Positions 34,374-43,350 of a stretch of 64,000 nt of DNA are shown one piece after another (the first letter of the stretch is position 1; every line of letters begins with the position of its first letter). The DNA lies in NCBI RefSeq assembly GCF_017854565.1, contig NZ_JAFMHJ010000003.1:1-64000 (forward strand), in the 5' to 3' direction. This DNA is from Yoonia sp. Lineage in GTDB: Bacteria > Pseudomonadota > Alphaproteobacteria > Rhodobacterales > Rhodobacteraceae. The notes below the pieces were generated by a model. That model was given only the letters and a program-made list of their open reading frames with translations. It had not been told where the DNA came from and did not search any database. A program made the translations under genes and the position numbers.

Positions 34374-35612
34374 ATGCCGACGCTTGTGATGAAATTTGGT
34401 GGCACTTCTGTTGCCAATCTTGACCGGATCGCACGCGCGGCCAAACGCGTCGCGTTCGAGGTCGCCAATGGCTACGACGTGATCGTGATCGTGTCGGCGA
34501 TGTCGGGCAAAACCAACGAATTAGTCGGCTGGGTCAATGAAACCTCGCCGCTTTATGATGCGCGCGAATATGATGCGATCGTGTCGTCGGGCGAAAATGT
34601 CACCGCCGGTTTGATGGCGCTGCGGCTGCAGGAAATGGAAATCCCCGCGCGCAGCTGGCAGGGCTGGCAAGTGCCCGTCATCACCACATCCGCCCATTCC
34701 AACGCCCGTATCGAAGAGATTCCCACCGACAACATCAACGCAAAATTTGGCGAAGGCATGCGCGTCGCCGTTGTTGCCGGCTTTCAGGGCATCAGCCCCG
34801 AAGGGCGTACGACCACGCTTGGCCGTGGCGGCTCTGACACGACTGCCGTCGCCTTTGCCGCCGCCTTCGGGGCCGAGCGGTGCGATATTTATACCGATGT
34901 CGACGGCGTCTATACCACGGACCCCCGCATCACCAAAAAGGCCCGCAAACTCGACAAGATCGCGTTTGAGGAAATGTTGGAACTGGCGTCTCTTGGGGCT
35001 AAAGTCCTGCAAACCCGCTCTGTCGAACTCGCCATGCGCTACAAGGTGCGGCTGCGGGTGCTGTCATCATTCGAAGAACCATCAGACACCGCAGGCACCC
35101 TGGTCTGCGATGAGGAGGAAATTATGGAATCCAACGTCGTTGCCGGTGTCGCCTATTCCCGCGATGAGGCGAAAATGACCCTGATCTCGGTCGCCGACCG
35201 CCCCGGCATCGCCGCCGCGATCTTTGGGCCGCTGTCAGACGCGGGCGTCAACGTCGATATGATCGTGCAGAACATATCCGAAGAAGGGCGCACCGATATG
35301 ACCTTCTCGTGCCCCACCGATCAGGTGCTGCGGGCCGCCAAATCCATGGAAGACGCCAAAGCGTCCGGCACGATCAATTTCCACGATCTTGTCACCGATG
35401 ACGGGGTCGCCAAAGTATCCGTCGTGGGGATCGGCATGCGCAGTCACACCGGCGTTGCCGCCAAAATGTTCAAAGTCCTGTCGAACGAAGGTGTGAACAT
35501 CAAAGTCATTACAACCTCAGAGATAAAAATTTCCGTGCTGATTGATCGAAAATACATGGAACTTGCCGTGCAAGCCCTGCATGATGCCTTCGAATTGGAA
35601 AAAGCGGGCTGA
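34374..35612 (+). CDS. lysC: Aspartate kinase
   Basis: LVMKFGGTSVANLDRI at the N-terminus, then GRGGSDTTAVAFAAAFGAER and YTDVDGVYTTDPRI mark the kinase domain. Two C-terminal ACT domains (MTLISVADRPGIAAAIFGPL and SVVGIGMRSHTGVAAKMF) would bind lysine or threonine for feedback control. It phosphorylates aspartate in the Lys/Thr/Met pathway. Two ATGs are close (34368, 34374); the second has the better spacing from CAAGGA. Confidence 0.97.
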   Translation: MPTLVMKFGGTSVANLDRIARAAKRVAFEVANGYDVIVIVSAMSGKTNELVGWVNETSPLYDAREYDAIVSSGENVTAGLMALRLQEMEIPARSWQGWQVPVITTSAHSNARIEEIPTDNINAKFGEGMRVAVVAGFQGISPEGRTTTLGRGGSDTTAVAFAAAFGAERCDIYTDVDGVYTTDPRITKKARKLDKIAFEEMLELASLGAKVLQTRSVELAMRYKVRLRVLSSFEEPSDTAGTLVCDEEEIMESNVVAGVAYSRDEAKMTLISVADRPGIAAAIFGPLSDAGVNVDMIVQNISEEGRTDMTFSCPTDQVLRAAKSMEDAKASGTINFHDLVTDDGVAKVSVVGIGMRSHTGVAAKMFKVLSNEGVNIKVITTSEIKISVLIDRKYMELAVQALHDAFELEKAG

Positions 35613-35646
35613 TCGGCACAGCGATCAGCATGCATTAAGGAAACCT

Positions 35647-37890
35647 ATGCCTGATCGGACGGAAACAGAAAGCCGCAAGCTGCTTGGTCGGCTTCGCGAA
35701 GCCCTTGCATCTGATAACGAAGGTCAGGCGCGGCTGGACGAGGTGGTCAAGCTGATCGCGGATTCGATGGAGACCGAGGTGTGCTCGATCTACCTGTTCC
35801 GCGACCCCGAAACCCTCGAGCTTTGCGCGACCCAAGGCCTGCAAGCCGAAGCCGTCCACCAGACCCGGATGCGTCTTGGCGAAGGTCTGGTCGGTTTGAC
35901 CGCCCGCACCCGGACCGTGGTGAACACGGCCGATGCACCGGCCGCCAAAGGGTTCCGCTATATGCCCGAAACCGGCGAGGAACGCTATTCGTCCTTCTGC
36001 GGTATTCCGATCCAGCGGTTGGGCGATGCGCTTGGCGTGCTGGTCGTGCAATCAAAGGCCGCGCGGCAATTCACCCCGGACGAGGTATATGCGCTCGAAA
36101 TCGTCGCGATGGTCATTGCCGAAATGACCGAACTGGGCGCCTTTGTCGGCGAAGGGGCCGCGCTGTCTGCGCACCACCAGCAGCCGGTGCTGTTTCGCGG
36201 CTCGGTCGCGCAGGAAGGCGTCAGCGAAGGGCAGGTTTTCCTGCATGAACCACGCGTCGTGGTGACCAACCCGATCTCGGATGATCCCGATACCGAACTG
36301 GCCCGCCTGCGCGACGCGGTCGAAACCCTGCGCAGCTCCGTTGACAGCATGCTGTCCGGTGCCCGCTCTGTCGATGCCGACCAAATTCAGGTCCTCGAGG
36401 CGTATCGCATGTTCGCCAATTCCAGCAGTTGGATCAAACGCATGCAGGCCGACGTGGCCAACGGCCTGTCCGCCGAAGCGGCCGTCGAAAAGGAACAGTC
36501 GCTGGCCCGCTCACGTCTGTCCAAATCGGCCGACCCATACCTGCGCGAACGCCTGCACGACCTTGATGACCTGTCCAACCGCCTGTTGCGCATCCTGACT
36601 GGCCAAGGTGCCGCAGCGCGCGCCGACATGCCCGACAACCCGATCCTCGTCGCCCGCAACATCGGCCCCGGAGAGTTGTTGGAATACGGCAAAAGGCTCA
36701 AAGGGATCGTCCTCGAAGAAGGCTCGGTTGGCAGCCACGCAACCATCGTGGCCCGCGCGTGGGCGATCCCGCTTGTGATTAACGCCAAAGGGATCACCCG
36801 CGAGGCGCTGAACGGCGACACCATCTTGATCGACGGGGAACAGGGCATCGCGCATCTGCGCCCCGACGATACCGTGCATGCCGCCTTTCAAGACAAGATC
36901 GCCATGCAGACGCGTGCCCAAGAACGCTATGCCTCGATCCGCGACCAGCCCGCACAGGCCAAATGCGGCACGGTGATCTCGCTTCAGATGAACGCCGGGC
37001 TCATGGCCGATCTCCCGTCACTTCACGGCTCCGGCGCCGAAGGTGTCGGCCTGTTCCGCACCGAACTGCAGTTTTTGATCCGCAATCAAATGCCGCGACG
37101 CGGCGAACTCTCGGCGCTTTATTCGCGGGTCCTGACTGCGGCTGACGGCAAACGCGTTGCCTTTCGCACCCTCGACATCGGGTCGGACAAGGTCCTGCCC
37201 TACATGAAACCCAACGATGAACCCAACCCGGCGATGGGCTGGCGGGCGATCCGGGTCGGGTTGGACAAACCCGGCGTGCTGCGGATGCAGTTGCAGGCGC
37301 TTTTGCGGGCCGCCAATGGCGGGCCGCTGACGGTGATGTTCCCCTTTATCACGCAGATAAACGAATTCCGCGCCGCCAAAGCGGAAATGGGCAAAGCCAT
37401 TGACCGCGAAACCAAACTGGGCCACGCGCTGCCTTCCAAGCTTGAAATCGGGGCCATGCTGGAAACACCGTCGCTGGCCTTTGCGCCGGATGCGTTCTTT
37501 GAAGAGGTCGATTTCATTTCGATTGGCGGCAATGATCTCAAACAGTTCTTTTTTGCCGCCGACCGCGAGAACGAACGCGTGCGCAAACGCTACGACACGC
37601 TCGACATCAGCTTTTTGTCGTTCCTTGAACAGGTCATCGCGCGCTGCAATGCGACTGGCACCCCGCTCTCGTTCTGCGGCGAAGACGCGGGCCGCCCGGT
37701 CGAGGCACTGTGCTTTGCCGCCTTGGGCCTGCGGACCCTCTCGATGTGTCCGGCCTCGGTTGGACCCGTCAAACATCTACTACGGCGGGTTGACCTGAAC
37801 GAAGTCAAGACGGTGATGGACGACGCCATCGCAAAGGGTGACCAATCCGTGCGCCGCGCCGTGGCCGATTGGCTGGTCTATCAGGTCTAG
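35647..37890 (+). CDS. ptsP: Phosphoenolpyruvate-protein phosphotransferase with GAF domain (nitrogen PTS enzyme I)
   Basis: Residues 20-160 form a GAF domain (VCSIYLFRDPETLELCATQG). The PEP-utiliser swivelling domain holds GSVGSHATIVARAW with the phosphorylated His at about residue 364. The C-terminal PEP-binding barrel has GVGLFRTELQFL, FRTLDIGSDKVLPYM and LSFCGEDAGRP. It starts the PTS-Ntr phosphorelay, sensing nitrogen state through GAF. It follows lysC by 34 bases, a common arrangement in alphaproteobacteria. Its TAG shares a CTAG with the convergent EcsC gene. Confidence 0.96.
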   Translation: MPDRTETESRKLLGRLREALASDNEGQARLDEVVKLIADSMETEVCSIYLFRDPETLELCATQGLQAEAVHQTRMRLGEGLVGLTARTRTVVNTADAPAAKGFRYMPETGEERYSSFCGIPIQRLGDALGVLVVQSKAARQFTPDEVYALEIVAMVIAEMTELGAFVGEGAALSAHHQQPVLFRGSVAQEGVSEGQVFLHEPRVVVTNPISDDPDTELARLRDAVETLRSSVDSMLSGARSVDADQIQVLEAYRMFANSSSWIKRMQADVANGLSAEAAVEKEQSLARSRLSKSADPYLRERLHDLDDLSNRLLRILTGQGAAARADMPDNPILVARNIGPGELLEYGKRLKGIVLEEGSVGSHATIVARAWAIPLVINAKGITREALNGDTILIDGEQGIAHLRPDDTVHAAFQDKIAMQTRAQERYASIRDQPAQAKCGTVISLQMNAGLMADLPSLHGSGAEGVGLFRTELQFLIRNQMPRRGELSALYSRVLTAADGKRVAFRTLDIGSDKVLPYMKPNDEPNPAMGWRAIRVGLDKPGVLRMQLQALLRAANGGPLTVMFPFITQINEFRAAKAEMGKAIDRETKLGHALPSKLEIGAMLETPSLAFAPDAFFEEVDFISIGGNDLKQFFFAADRENERVRKRYDTLDISFLSFLEQVIARCNATGTPLSFCGEDAGRPVEALCFAALGLRTLSMCPASVGPVKHLLRRVDLNEVKTVMDDAIAKGDQSVRRAVADWLVYQV

Positions 37891-38684
37891 GCGCGGCCAA
37901 CCGACACCAAAACCCGGTGAAATTCGTCCGTGACGGCGGTTTCGCCATGGGCGCGGGCGATTTGGCGCAACCCGAAATGCACATGCGCGATCGTGACATA
38001 GTAATTCACAAAGGCATAATTCGTACCCGCCCCCGCGACCGCCCCCAAAATAGGCACCGTCTGCGCCGCCAGCTTTTGCGACAGCACAGCCGCAAAGCGC
38101 GGCGCGATCTTTCGGATCAGCCCATTCACAGCAGCGCCGGAAAGGCTCAACCTTGCTCCGATAAACGACGTATCCACCCCGTCATCATCCGCGCCCGGTC
38201 CACCGGCACCAAAGACCGCAAGGCAGGCCATCCGCGTCTCCTCCGACGTCGGATCTTCGCCGTATCCGACCGCGACATGATGCACTGCGCGGAAAATAAC
38301 CGTGGTTGTGACCGGCAGTTCGGCAATCGCGGTCGGCAAACCACCAAGCCCACCCAACGCCCCCGACAAGGTGCCGATCACCTTGTGCAGCCCGTCGGAC
38401 CCGATCTTTTCGCCGATACCGCCACGCGATTTACTGGCCAGTTCGTAACTCTGCCGCAAGGCACTGCGGGCCACGTCATCCATCTGTGCCCGCACGGACT
38501 TGGGCAGCAGCTTCAGCCCATCTTCGACCTGCGCACCAACAAAGGTGATCGCCCTCATCAACGTGCCGTTCGCCTTGCGCTGCCGGGCCGCAATCGCCGC
38601 AATCTGCGCGCGCGCTTCGTCGGTCAGCGGGGCTGGCGGATTGATGGGGTTGATCTCTTTCATCACAATGTCTGGATCGCTCAT
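37887..38684 (-). CDS. EcsC family protein, 265 aa
   Basis: The sequence has the EcsC pattern GLHKVIGTLSGALGGLGGLP and TTVIFRAVHHVAVGYGEDP, plus an amphipathic C-terminal region (VPILGAVAGAGTNYAFVNYY). Family members are poorly understood and are linked to an ABC transporter in Bacillus. The start at 38684 fits the family; the frame beyond it overlaps the GNAT gene. It is probably peripherally membrane-associated. Confidence 0.85.
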   Translation of the reverse strand: MSDPDIVMKEINPINPPAPLTDEARAQIAAIAARQRKANGTLMRAITFVGAQVEDGLKLLPKSVRAQMDDVARSALRQSYELASKSRGGIGEKIGSDGLHKVIGTLSGALGGLGGLPTAIAELPVTTTVIFRAVHHVAVGYGEDPTSEETRMACLAVFGAGGPGADDDGVDTSFIGARLSLSGAAVNGLIRKIAPRFAAVLSQKLAAQTVPILGAVAGAGTNYAFVNYYVTIAHVHFGLRQIARAHGETAVTDEFHRVLVSVGRA

Positions 38685-38700
38685 GGGATCAAGATGGGGG

Positions 38701-39216
38701 TCACGCGATAGAAATACAATCATCCGCCTTGCGCACCACACCCCGGACACGATCCCACGCATTATCCTTGAGCGGCAAGCCCAGCACCCGGTCAGGGTTC
38801 GTGGGCGGCGGCATCACGACACCGGGCAACCGATCAAAGCCAAAGCGGCGATAATACGGCAAATCCCCCACCAACAGCATCCGGGACCAGCCCGCGTAAT
38901 ATGCCGTGTCAATCGCCTTGTGCATCAACAGCGCGGCAACCCCCTCGCCCTGACGGGTCGGATGCACCGCGACCGGCCCCAGCAGAACCGCGACCGCATC
39001 CCCCACATGCACCGACCAACACCGGACCACGCCAGCCAAAACGCCATCGGGGTCGCGCGCGGTCCAACACAGATCGGCCACCGGCGCCACCCCGTCGCGC
39101 AGCCGATACGATGACAACGCCGTGCGCCCCGGCGCAAAGCACAAATCATAAAGAGCCTCGACCTCCCACCAGTCATCGGGGGTTTCCGGGGTCAGCTGAA
39201 CCGATAGTCTCTGCAT
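38701..39216 (-). CDS. GNAT family N-acetyltransferase, 171 aa
   Basis: A GNAT acetyl-CoA-binding motif is seen in LLGPVAVHPTRQGEGVAALL followed by MHKAIDTAYYAGWSRMLLVG, then the PYYRRFGF end strand. It matches the YhbS-like branch. The acceptor is unknown. The ATG at 39216 is 69 bases from the divergent flavin reductase gene. It lies 16 bases before the EcsC gene on the same strand. Confidence 0.9.
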   Translation of the reverse strand: MQRLSVQLTPETPDDWWEVEALYDLCFAPGRTALSSYRLRDGVAPVADLCWTARDPDGVLAGVVRCWSVHVGDAVAVLLGPVAVHPTRQGEGVAALLMHKAIDTAYYAGWSRMLLVGDLPYYRRFGFDRLPGVVMPPPTNPDRVLGLPLKDNAWDRVRGVVRKADDCISIA

Positions 39217-39285
39217 ATGTCTTTCATCTGGCCAAGGGCGTTTATGCACGTTACCCCTTGGGAAACCTGACGAAAAGAGAGCATC

Positions 39286-39894
39286 ATGTTCTACGAGCCC
39301 AAAAACGGCCACGGCCTGCCACATAATCCCTTCAATGCGGTGATTTCCCCACGTCCCATCGGCTGGATCGCGACCCGCGGCAGCGATGGACACGACAATC
39401 TGGCGCCCTATTCATTCTTTAACGCCGTGGCCTATGTGCCGCCGCAGGTCATGTTCGCCTCGACCAGCGCGAAACCCGACCGCGACAATACCAAGGATTC
39501 GGTCGCCAACATCCGTGACACCGGCGTTTTTGCAGTGAACGTCGTCGCCTACGCCATGCGCGATGCGATGAACCAAACCTCGGGTCCGTGGGATCGCGAA
39601 ACCGATGAATTCACCCTTGCCGGGATCGAAAAGGCAGAATGTGAAACCATCTCCTGCCCGCGTGTGGCCAATTCCCCGGCGACGCTGGAATGCAAACTGA
39701 CCCAGATACTGCAACTGCCCGGCGAGGCGAATTTCGCGGTCTTCGGCGAAGTCACTGGCGTGCATCTGCGCGATGATTGCCTTGTTGACGGCAAATTCGA
39801 CGTCACCACATTCAACCCGCTCACCCGTCTTGGCTATCACGATTATTCAGTCATCCGCGAGGTGTTCAGCCTCAACCGGCCCGGCGAAACCTAG
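39286..39894 (+). CDS. Flavin reductase-like domain protein, 202 aa
   Basis: The N-terminus FYEPKNGHGLPHNPFNAVIS followed by RPIGWIATRGSDGHDNLAPY SFFNAV is the FMN-binding split-barrel flavin reductase pattern (split here for length). MFASTSAKPDRDNTKDSVAN continues it. Such proteins reduce FMN or act as FMN-dependent oxidoreductases. AAAGAGAGCATC precedes the ATG at 39286. The last codon shares a CTAG with the convergent small gene. Confidence 0.9.
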   Translation: MFYEPKNGHGLPHNPFNAVISPRPIGWIATRGSDGHDNLAPYSFFNAVAYVPPQVMFASTSAKPDRDNTKDSVANIRDTGVFAVNVVAYAMRDAMNQTSGPWDRETDEFTLAGIEKAECETISCPRVANSPATLECKLTQILQLPGEANFAVFGEVTGVHLRDDCLVDGKFDVTTFNPLTRLGYHDYSVIREVFSLNRPGET

Positions 39895-40193
39895 CCCGCG
39901 ACGACAAAATACCGCGCTATTCCGTACACATAAAGCACGGCAAACAGCATGTTGATGTATTTCAATTGCGGCTCGCGGCGCAGCCATCCGCAATACATCC
40001 AGATGATGCAAAACGGCAGGCTCAACATCATTGCGCCCAGTTGCCAACCCTGAACCACGCAAATCGTACTGGCAACACCCAGCACCACCGCGGTCCACTT
40101 CATTTGCTGCTCGTAGGCGGCAAAACGCATCAGAAACATTGCATGAAAACTTTGGGTAATGTCCGCAGTGAACCCTGCGTGTGACGCTACCAT
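39891..40193 (-). CDS. Small unknown membrane protein, about 80-100 aa
   Basis: Two or three hydrophobic stretches (WTAVVLGVASTICVVQGWQL, AMMLSLPFCIIWMYCGWL, NMLFAVLYVYGIARYFVV) follow a short basic N-terminus. I recall similar small proteins in this order without known function. The start at 40193 is uncertain; the ATG near 40142 (MFLMRFAAYEQQMKW) would give the commoner length. It lies just beyond the damaged SulP gene. Confidence 0.6.
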   Translation of the reverse strand: MVASHAGFTADITQSFHAMFLMRFAAYEQQMKWTAVVLGVASTICVVQGWQLGAMMLSLPFCIIWMYCGWLRREPQLKYINMLFAVLYVYGIARYFVVAG

Positions 40194-40224
40194 TCTACAG
40201 CAGTTCCACGGCTGACACAACGGC

Positions 40225-41574
40225 CTAGTGGCCGCCGATAATGCCCGTCTTTACACCAGAATCAACGGCCAGCGCGTAATCGGGATCATCGTCGCTATCG
40301 ACCATCAGATGTCCGGCCTTGGCCAAAAGCTGATGACAGTCATGGCTCAGATGGCGCAGCTGAATACGCTTGCCTGTCTCTTCATACTTCAGCGCCACCG
40401 CCTCTATCTGAAACAGCTCTGAAAATCCATCCGCAGAGCCAAAGAACAAAGGTCCCTGAATTTGATAGACCTTCGCCCCCTCGGGCGTCTGATACGTCCT
40501 TGCATGAATACGGGTCGCATTGTTCCACGCATAGGCCAGCGCCGATACGATCACCCCCACGACCACCGCCGTCGCAAGGTCGGTGGCAACGGTCACAATC
40601 GTCACCAAAATGGTCACGAACGCATCGGTCCGTGGCACCTTGCGCAGGATCGTCAGTGAATTCCACGCGAACGTGCCGATCACGACCATGAACATCACAC
40701 CGACCAATGCGGCCAGCGGGATCTGCTCGATCAAACTGCGGGCAAACAGAATAAACGCCAACAAGAACAACGACGCTGCAACGCCCGCAATCCGGGTGCG
40801 ACCGCCCGATTTGACGTTGATCATCGACTGGCCGATCATCGCGCACCCGCCCATGCCACCAAAGAACCCGGTCACGGTATTGGCAGCACCCTGCGCGATA
40901 CATTCCTGACTGGCCCCGCCACGCTTACCGGTCATCTCGCCCACGAGGTTCACGGTCAACAGGCTCTCGATCAGGCCAATCGCAGCAAGAATAAACGCAT
41001 AGGGCAGAATAATTTCAAACGTCTCCCAGGTCAGCGGAACAAGCGGGACATGGAACGCCGGCAACCCGCCCTCAATACTGGCAAGGTCACCGACCAATGG
41101 CACATCCAACCCAAAACCAATCGCAATTGCCGCAACAATCCCGATACCCGCCAAAGGTGCCGGCACCACCGACGTAATCCGCGGCATGACCCAGATAATC
41201 GCCATGGTCAGCGCGACCAGCCCCAGCATCAATGCAAGCGGCCCCCCCGACAGCCATTGCCCGTTCGCCATGCCATGCCCGGCACTTTGCGCCGATCCCG
41301 GCACCTGAAACTGCCCAAGCTGCGCCAGAAAGATCACGATCGCCAGACCGTTCACAAACCCAAGCATCACCGGATGCGGCACCAGCCGAATGAACTTGCC
41401 CCAGCGCATCACGCCCACCACGGTCTGCATCAGCCCCATCAGGACGACCGTTGCGAACAGGTATTCGACCCCATGTACGGCAACAAGGCTGACCATCACG
41501 ACCGCCAATGCGCCCGCCGCCCCGGAAATCATCCCCGGACGCCCCCCGAAAAGCGCGGTGATCAGCCCCGCCAA
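40225..41574 (-). pseudogene. SulP-family anion transporter gene with two lesions
   Basis: The frame matches SulP transporters from LITALFGGRPGMISGAAGAL through FFGGMGGCAMIGQSMINVKS. Two parts are missing. First, the N-terminal membrane segment is gone: an in-frame TGA lies just upstream (near 41607) and no start with a normal leader exists; only a TTG at 41574 is available. Second, the C-terminal STAS domain jumps from FGSADGFSELF straight to QIEAVALKYEETGKRIQLRH, skipping about 25 residues that hold the central strand. The reading frame is otherwise intact, so decay is recent. It may still be translated but is unlikely to transport normally. Confidence 0.7.
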
Positions 41575-41665
41575 CCGATGTTGCCGCAGCGGCCCGTACC
41601 GAAGGCTTCACATTCCGTTCATTACACGCCAATGTTGCCGCAAATTGGTGAACAACAGGTGTGCC

Positions 41666-42532
41666 ATGCAAACAAAAATCGGAATAATCGGCGGCTCCGG
41701 TATCTATGACATGGACGGGTTGCAGGACGCCGCATGGGTGACCCCGGACAGCCCCTGGGGCACCCCCTCTGACGCGATCCTGACGGGGACACTGAATGGT
41801 GTGGCGATGGCCTTTTTGCCGCGCCACGGACGCGGGCACGTCCATGCGCCATCCACTGTGCCATATCGCGCCAATATCGACGCCCTCAAACGGCTGGGCG
41901 TGACCGATATCATCAGCCTCAGCGCCTGCGGATCGTTCCGCGAAGATCGCGCGCCGGGCGATTTCGTCCTTGTGGACCAGTTCATCGACCGGACATTCGC
42001 GCGCGAAAAATCATACTTCGGGACCGGCTGCGTGGCCCATGTCAGTGTGGCACACCCGACCTGCGACCGTGTGTCCGACGCGTGCGAAAAAGCCGGGCGC
42101 GATGCCGGGATCACGATCCACCGTGGCGGCACGTACCTTGCCATGGAAGGCCCGCAGTTTTCATCCGTGGCCGAAAGCAAACTGTACCGCGCGTGGGGTT
42201 GCGACGTGATCGGCATGACCAACATGCCCGAGGCAAAACTCGCCCGCGAGGCCGAGATTTGCTATGCCTCAGTCGCCATGATCACCGATTACGACAGTTG
42301 GCACCCTGACCACGGGGCCGTTGACATCAGCGACATCATCGCGACCCTGCACGGCAATGGCACCAAAGCCCGTGACTTGATCGCGCGATTGCCGGCGCTG
42401 CTCGGGGCAGATCGCGCGCCCTGCCCGCATGGGTGTGACCGGGCCTTGGAACACGCAATCATGACGGCCCCAGACAAACGCGACCCTGTGCTTACCCGAA
42501 AACTCGACGCCATCGCTGGCCGCGTTCTTTAA
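41666..42532 (+). CDS. mtnP: S-methyl-5'-thioadenosine phosphorylase
   Basis: The N-terminus [20 protein letters not shown] is followed by [20 protein letters not shown] and [20 protein letters not shown], and then [19 protein letters not shown]. These are phosphate- and nucleoside-binding motifs of the family. It splits methylthioadenosine to adenine and a ribose-phosphate, feeding methionine salvage. The following apt gene takes up the adenine, a sensible metabolic pair. Confidence 0.96.
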   Translation: MQTKIGIIGGSGIYDMDGLQDAAWVTPDSPWGTPSDAILTGTLNGVAMAFLPRHGRGHVHAPSTVPYRANIDALKRLGVTDIISLSACGSFREDRAPGDFVLVDQFIDRTFAREKSYFGTGCVAHVSVAHPTCDRVSDACEKAGRDAGITIHRGGTYLAMEGPQFSSVAESKLYRAWGCDVIGMTNMPEAKLAREAEICYASVAMITDYDSWHPDHGAVDISDIIATLHGNGTKARDLIARLPALLGADRAPCPHGCDRALEHAIMTAPDKRDPVLTRKLDAIAGRVL

Positions 42533-42549
42533 TTGTCAGAAAGCCGAAC

Positions 42550-43080
42550 ATGAAAACTGTCCAAGACTACATCCGCACGATCCCCGACTTCCCGCACAAA
42601 GGGATCATGTTTCGCGACGTGACGACCCTGTTCAGCGATGTCCGTGGCTTTCGAATCGCCATTGATCAGCTTTTGCACCCCTACGCCGGCCAGCCTATCG
42701 ACAAAGTCATCGGGCTCGAAGCGCGCGGCTTTATTCTGGGCGGTGCCATCGCCCACCAGCTCTCGGTCGGCTTTGTCCCGATCCGTAAAAAGGGCAAGCT
42801 TCCCGGCAAGACCATCGAACAAGACTACAAGCTGGAATACGGCGAAGCCATATTGGAATTGCACGACGACGCCCTGCAAGCCGGCGAAAAGGTTCTGCTT
42901 GTCGATGACCTGCTGGCAACGGGCGGTACCGCCGAAGCCGGTATCAAACTGATCGAACGGCTGGGTGCCGAAGTCATCGGTTGCGCGTTCGTCATCGACC
43001 TGCCCGATCTTGGCGGGCGCAAAAAGCTGGAAAGCCTAGGCATGAATGTCCACACACTCTGCGCTTTTGCGGGCACCTGA
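42550..43080 (+). CDS. apt: Adenine phosphoribosyltransferase
   Basis: [38 protein letters not shown] and the PRPP loop [20 protein letters not shown] are typical of Apt. It converts adenine and PRPP to AMP. At 176 residues it is complete. It sits 17 bases after mtnP, and the two make an adenine salvage operon. Confidence 0.97.
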   Translation: MKTVQDYIRTIPDFPHKGIMFRDVTTLFSDVRGFRIAIDQLLHPYAGQPIDKVIGLEARGFILGGAIAHQLSVGFVPIRKKGKLPGKTIEQDYKLEYGEAILELHDDALQAGEKVLLVDDLLATGGTAEAGIKLIERLGAEVIGCAFVIDLPDLGGRKKLESLGMNVHTLCAFAGT

Positions 43081-43124
43081 CCCTTCGGGGAGAGTATTTT
43101 GACGACATAAGAAACACAAAGTTG

Positions 43125-43181
43125 CACCCAATGCCGCTGTCCGGTCCAGACCAACCCGTTTCTGGGGTTCGACATTGGGTG
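43125..43181. repeat. Inverted repeat between apt and the FAD oxidase gene
   Basis: CACCCAATG (43125-43133) and CATTGGGTG (43173-43181) are perfect 9-bp arms. An inner AACCC/GGGTT pair could extend a stem-loop. It is 45 bases after apt and may end or process that transcript. No T-run follows. Confidence 0.45.
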
Positions 43182-43350
43182 ACTTCTCATGTCGCGGTCA
43201 TCGGCTCTCCAGCCTGTACCGCGCGACAAGCTTGACAGACTTTGGTTAACAATTTCTTATGTCGGGCAAGTACTCCCGCCGGAGGCTCCGCCGGCCCGCA
43301 AAGCTGCAATGCCGCAAATGAATGTCATGCGCAGCAGGCGCTCATTTTGG

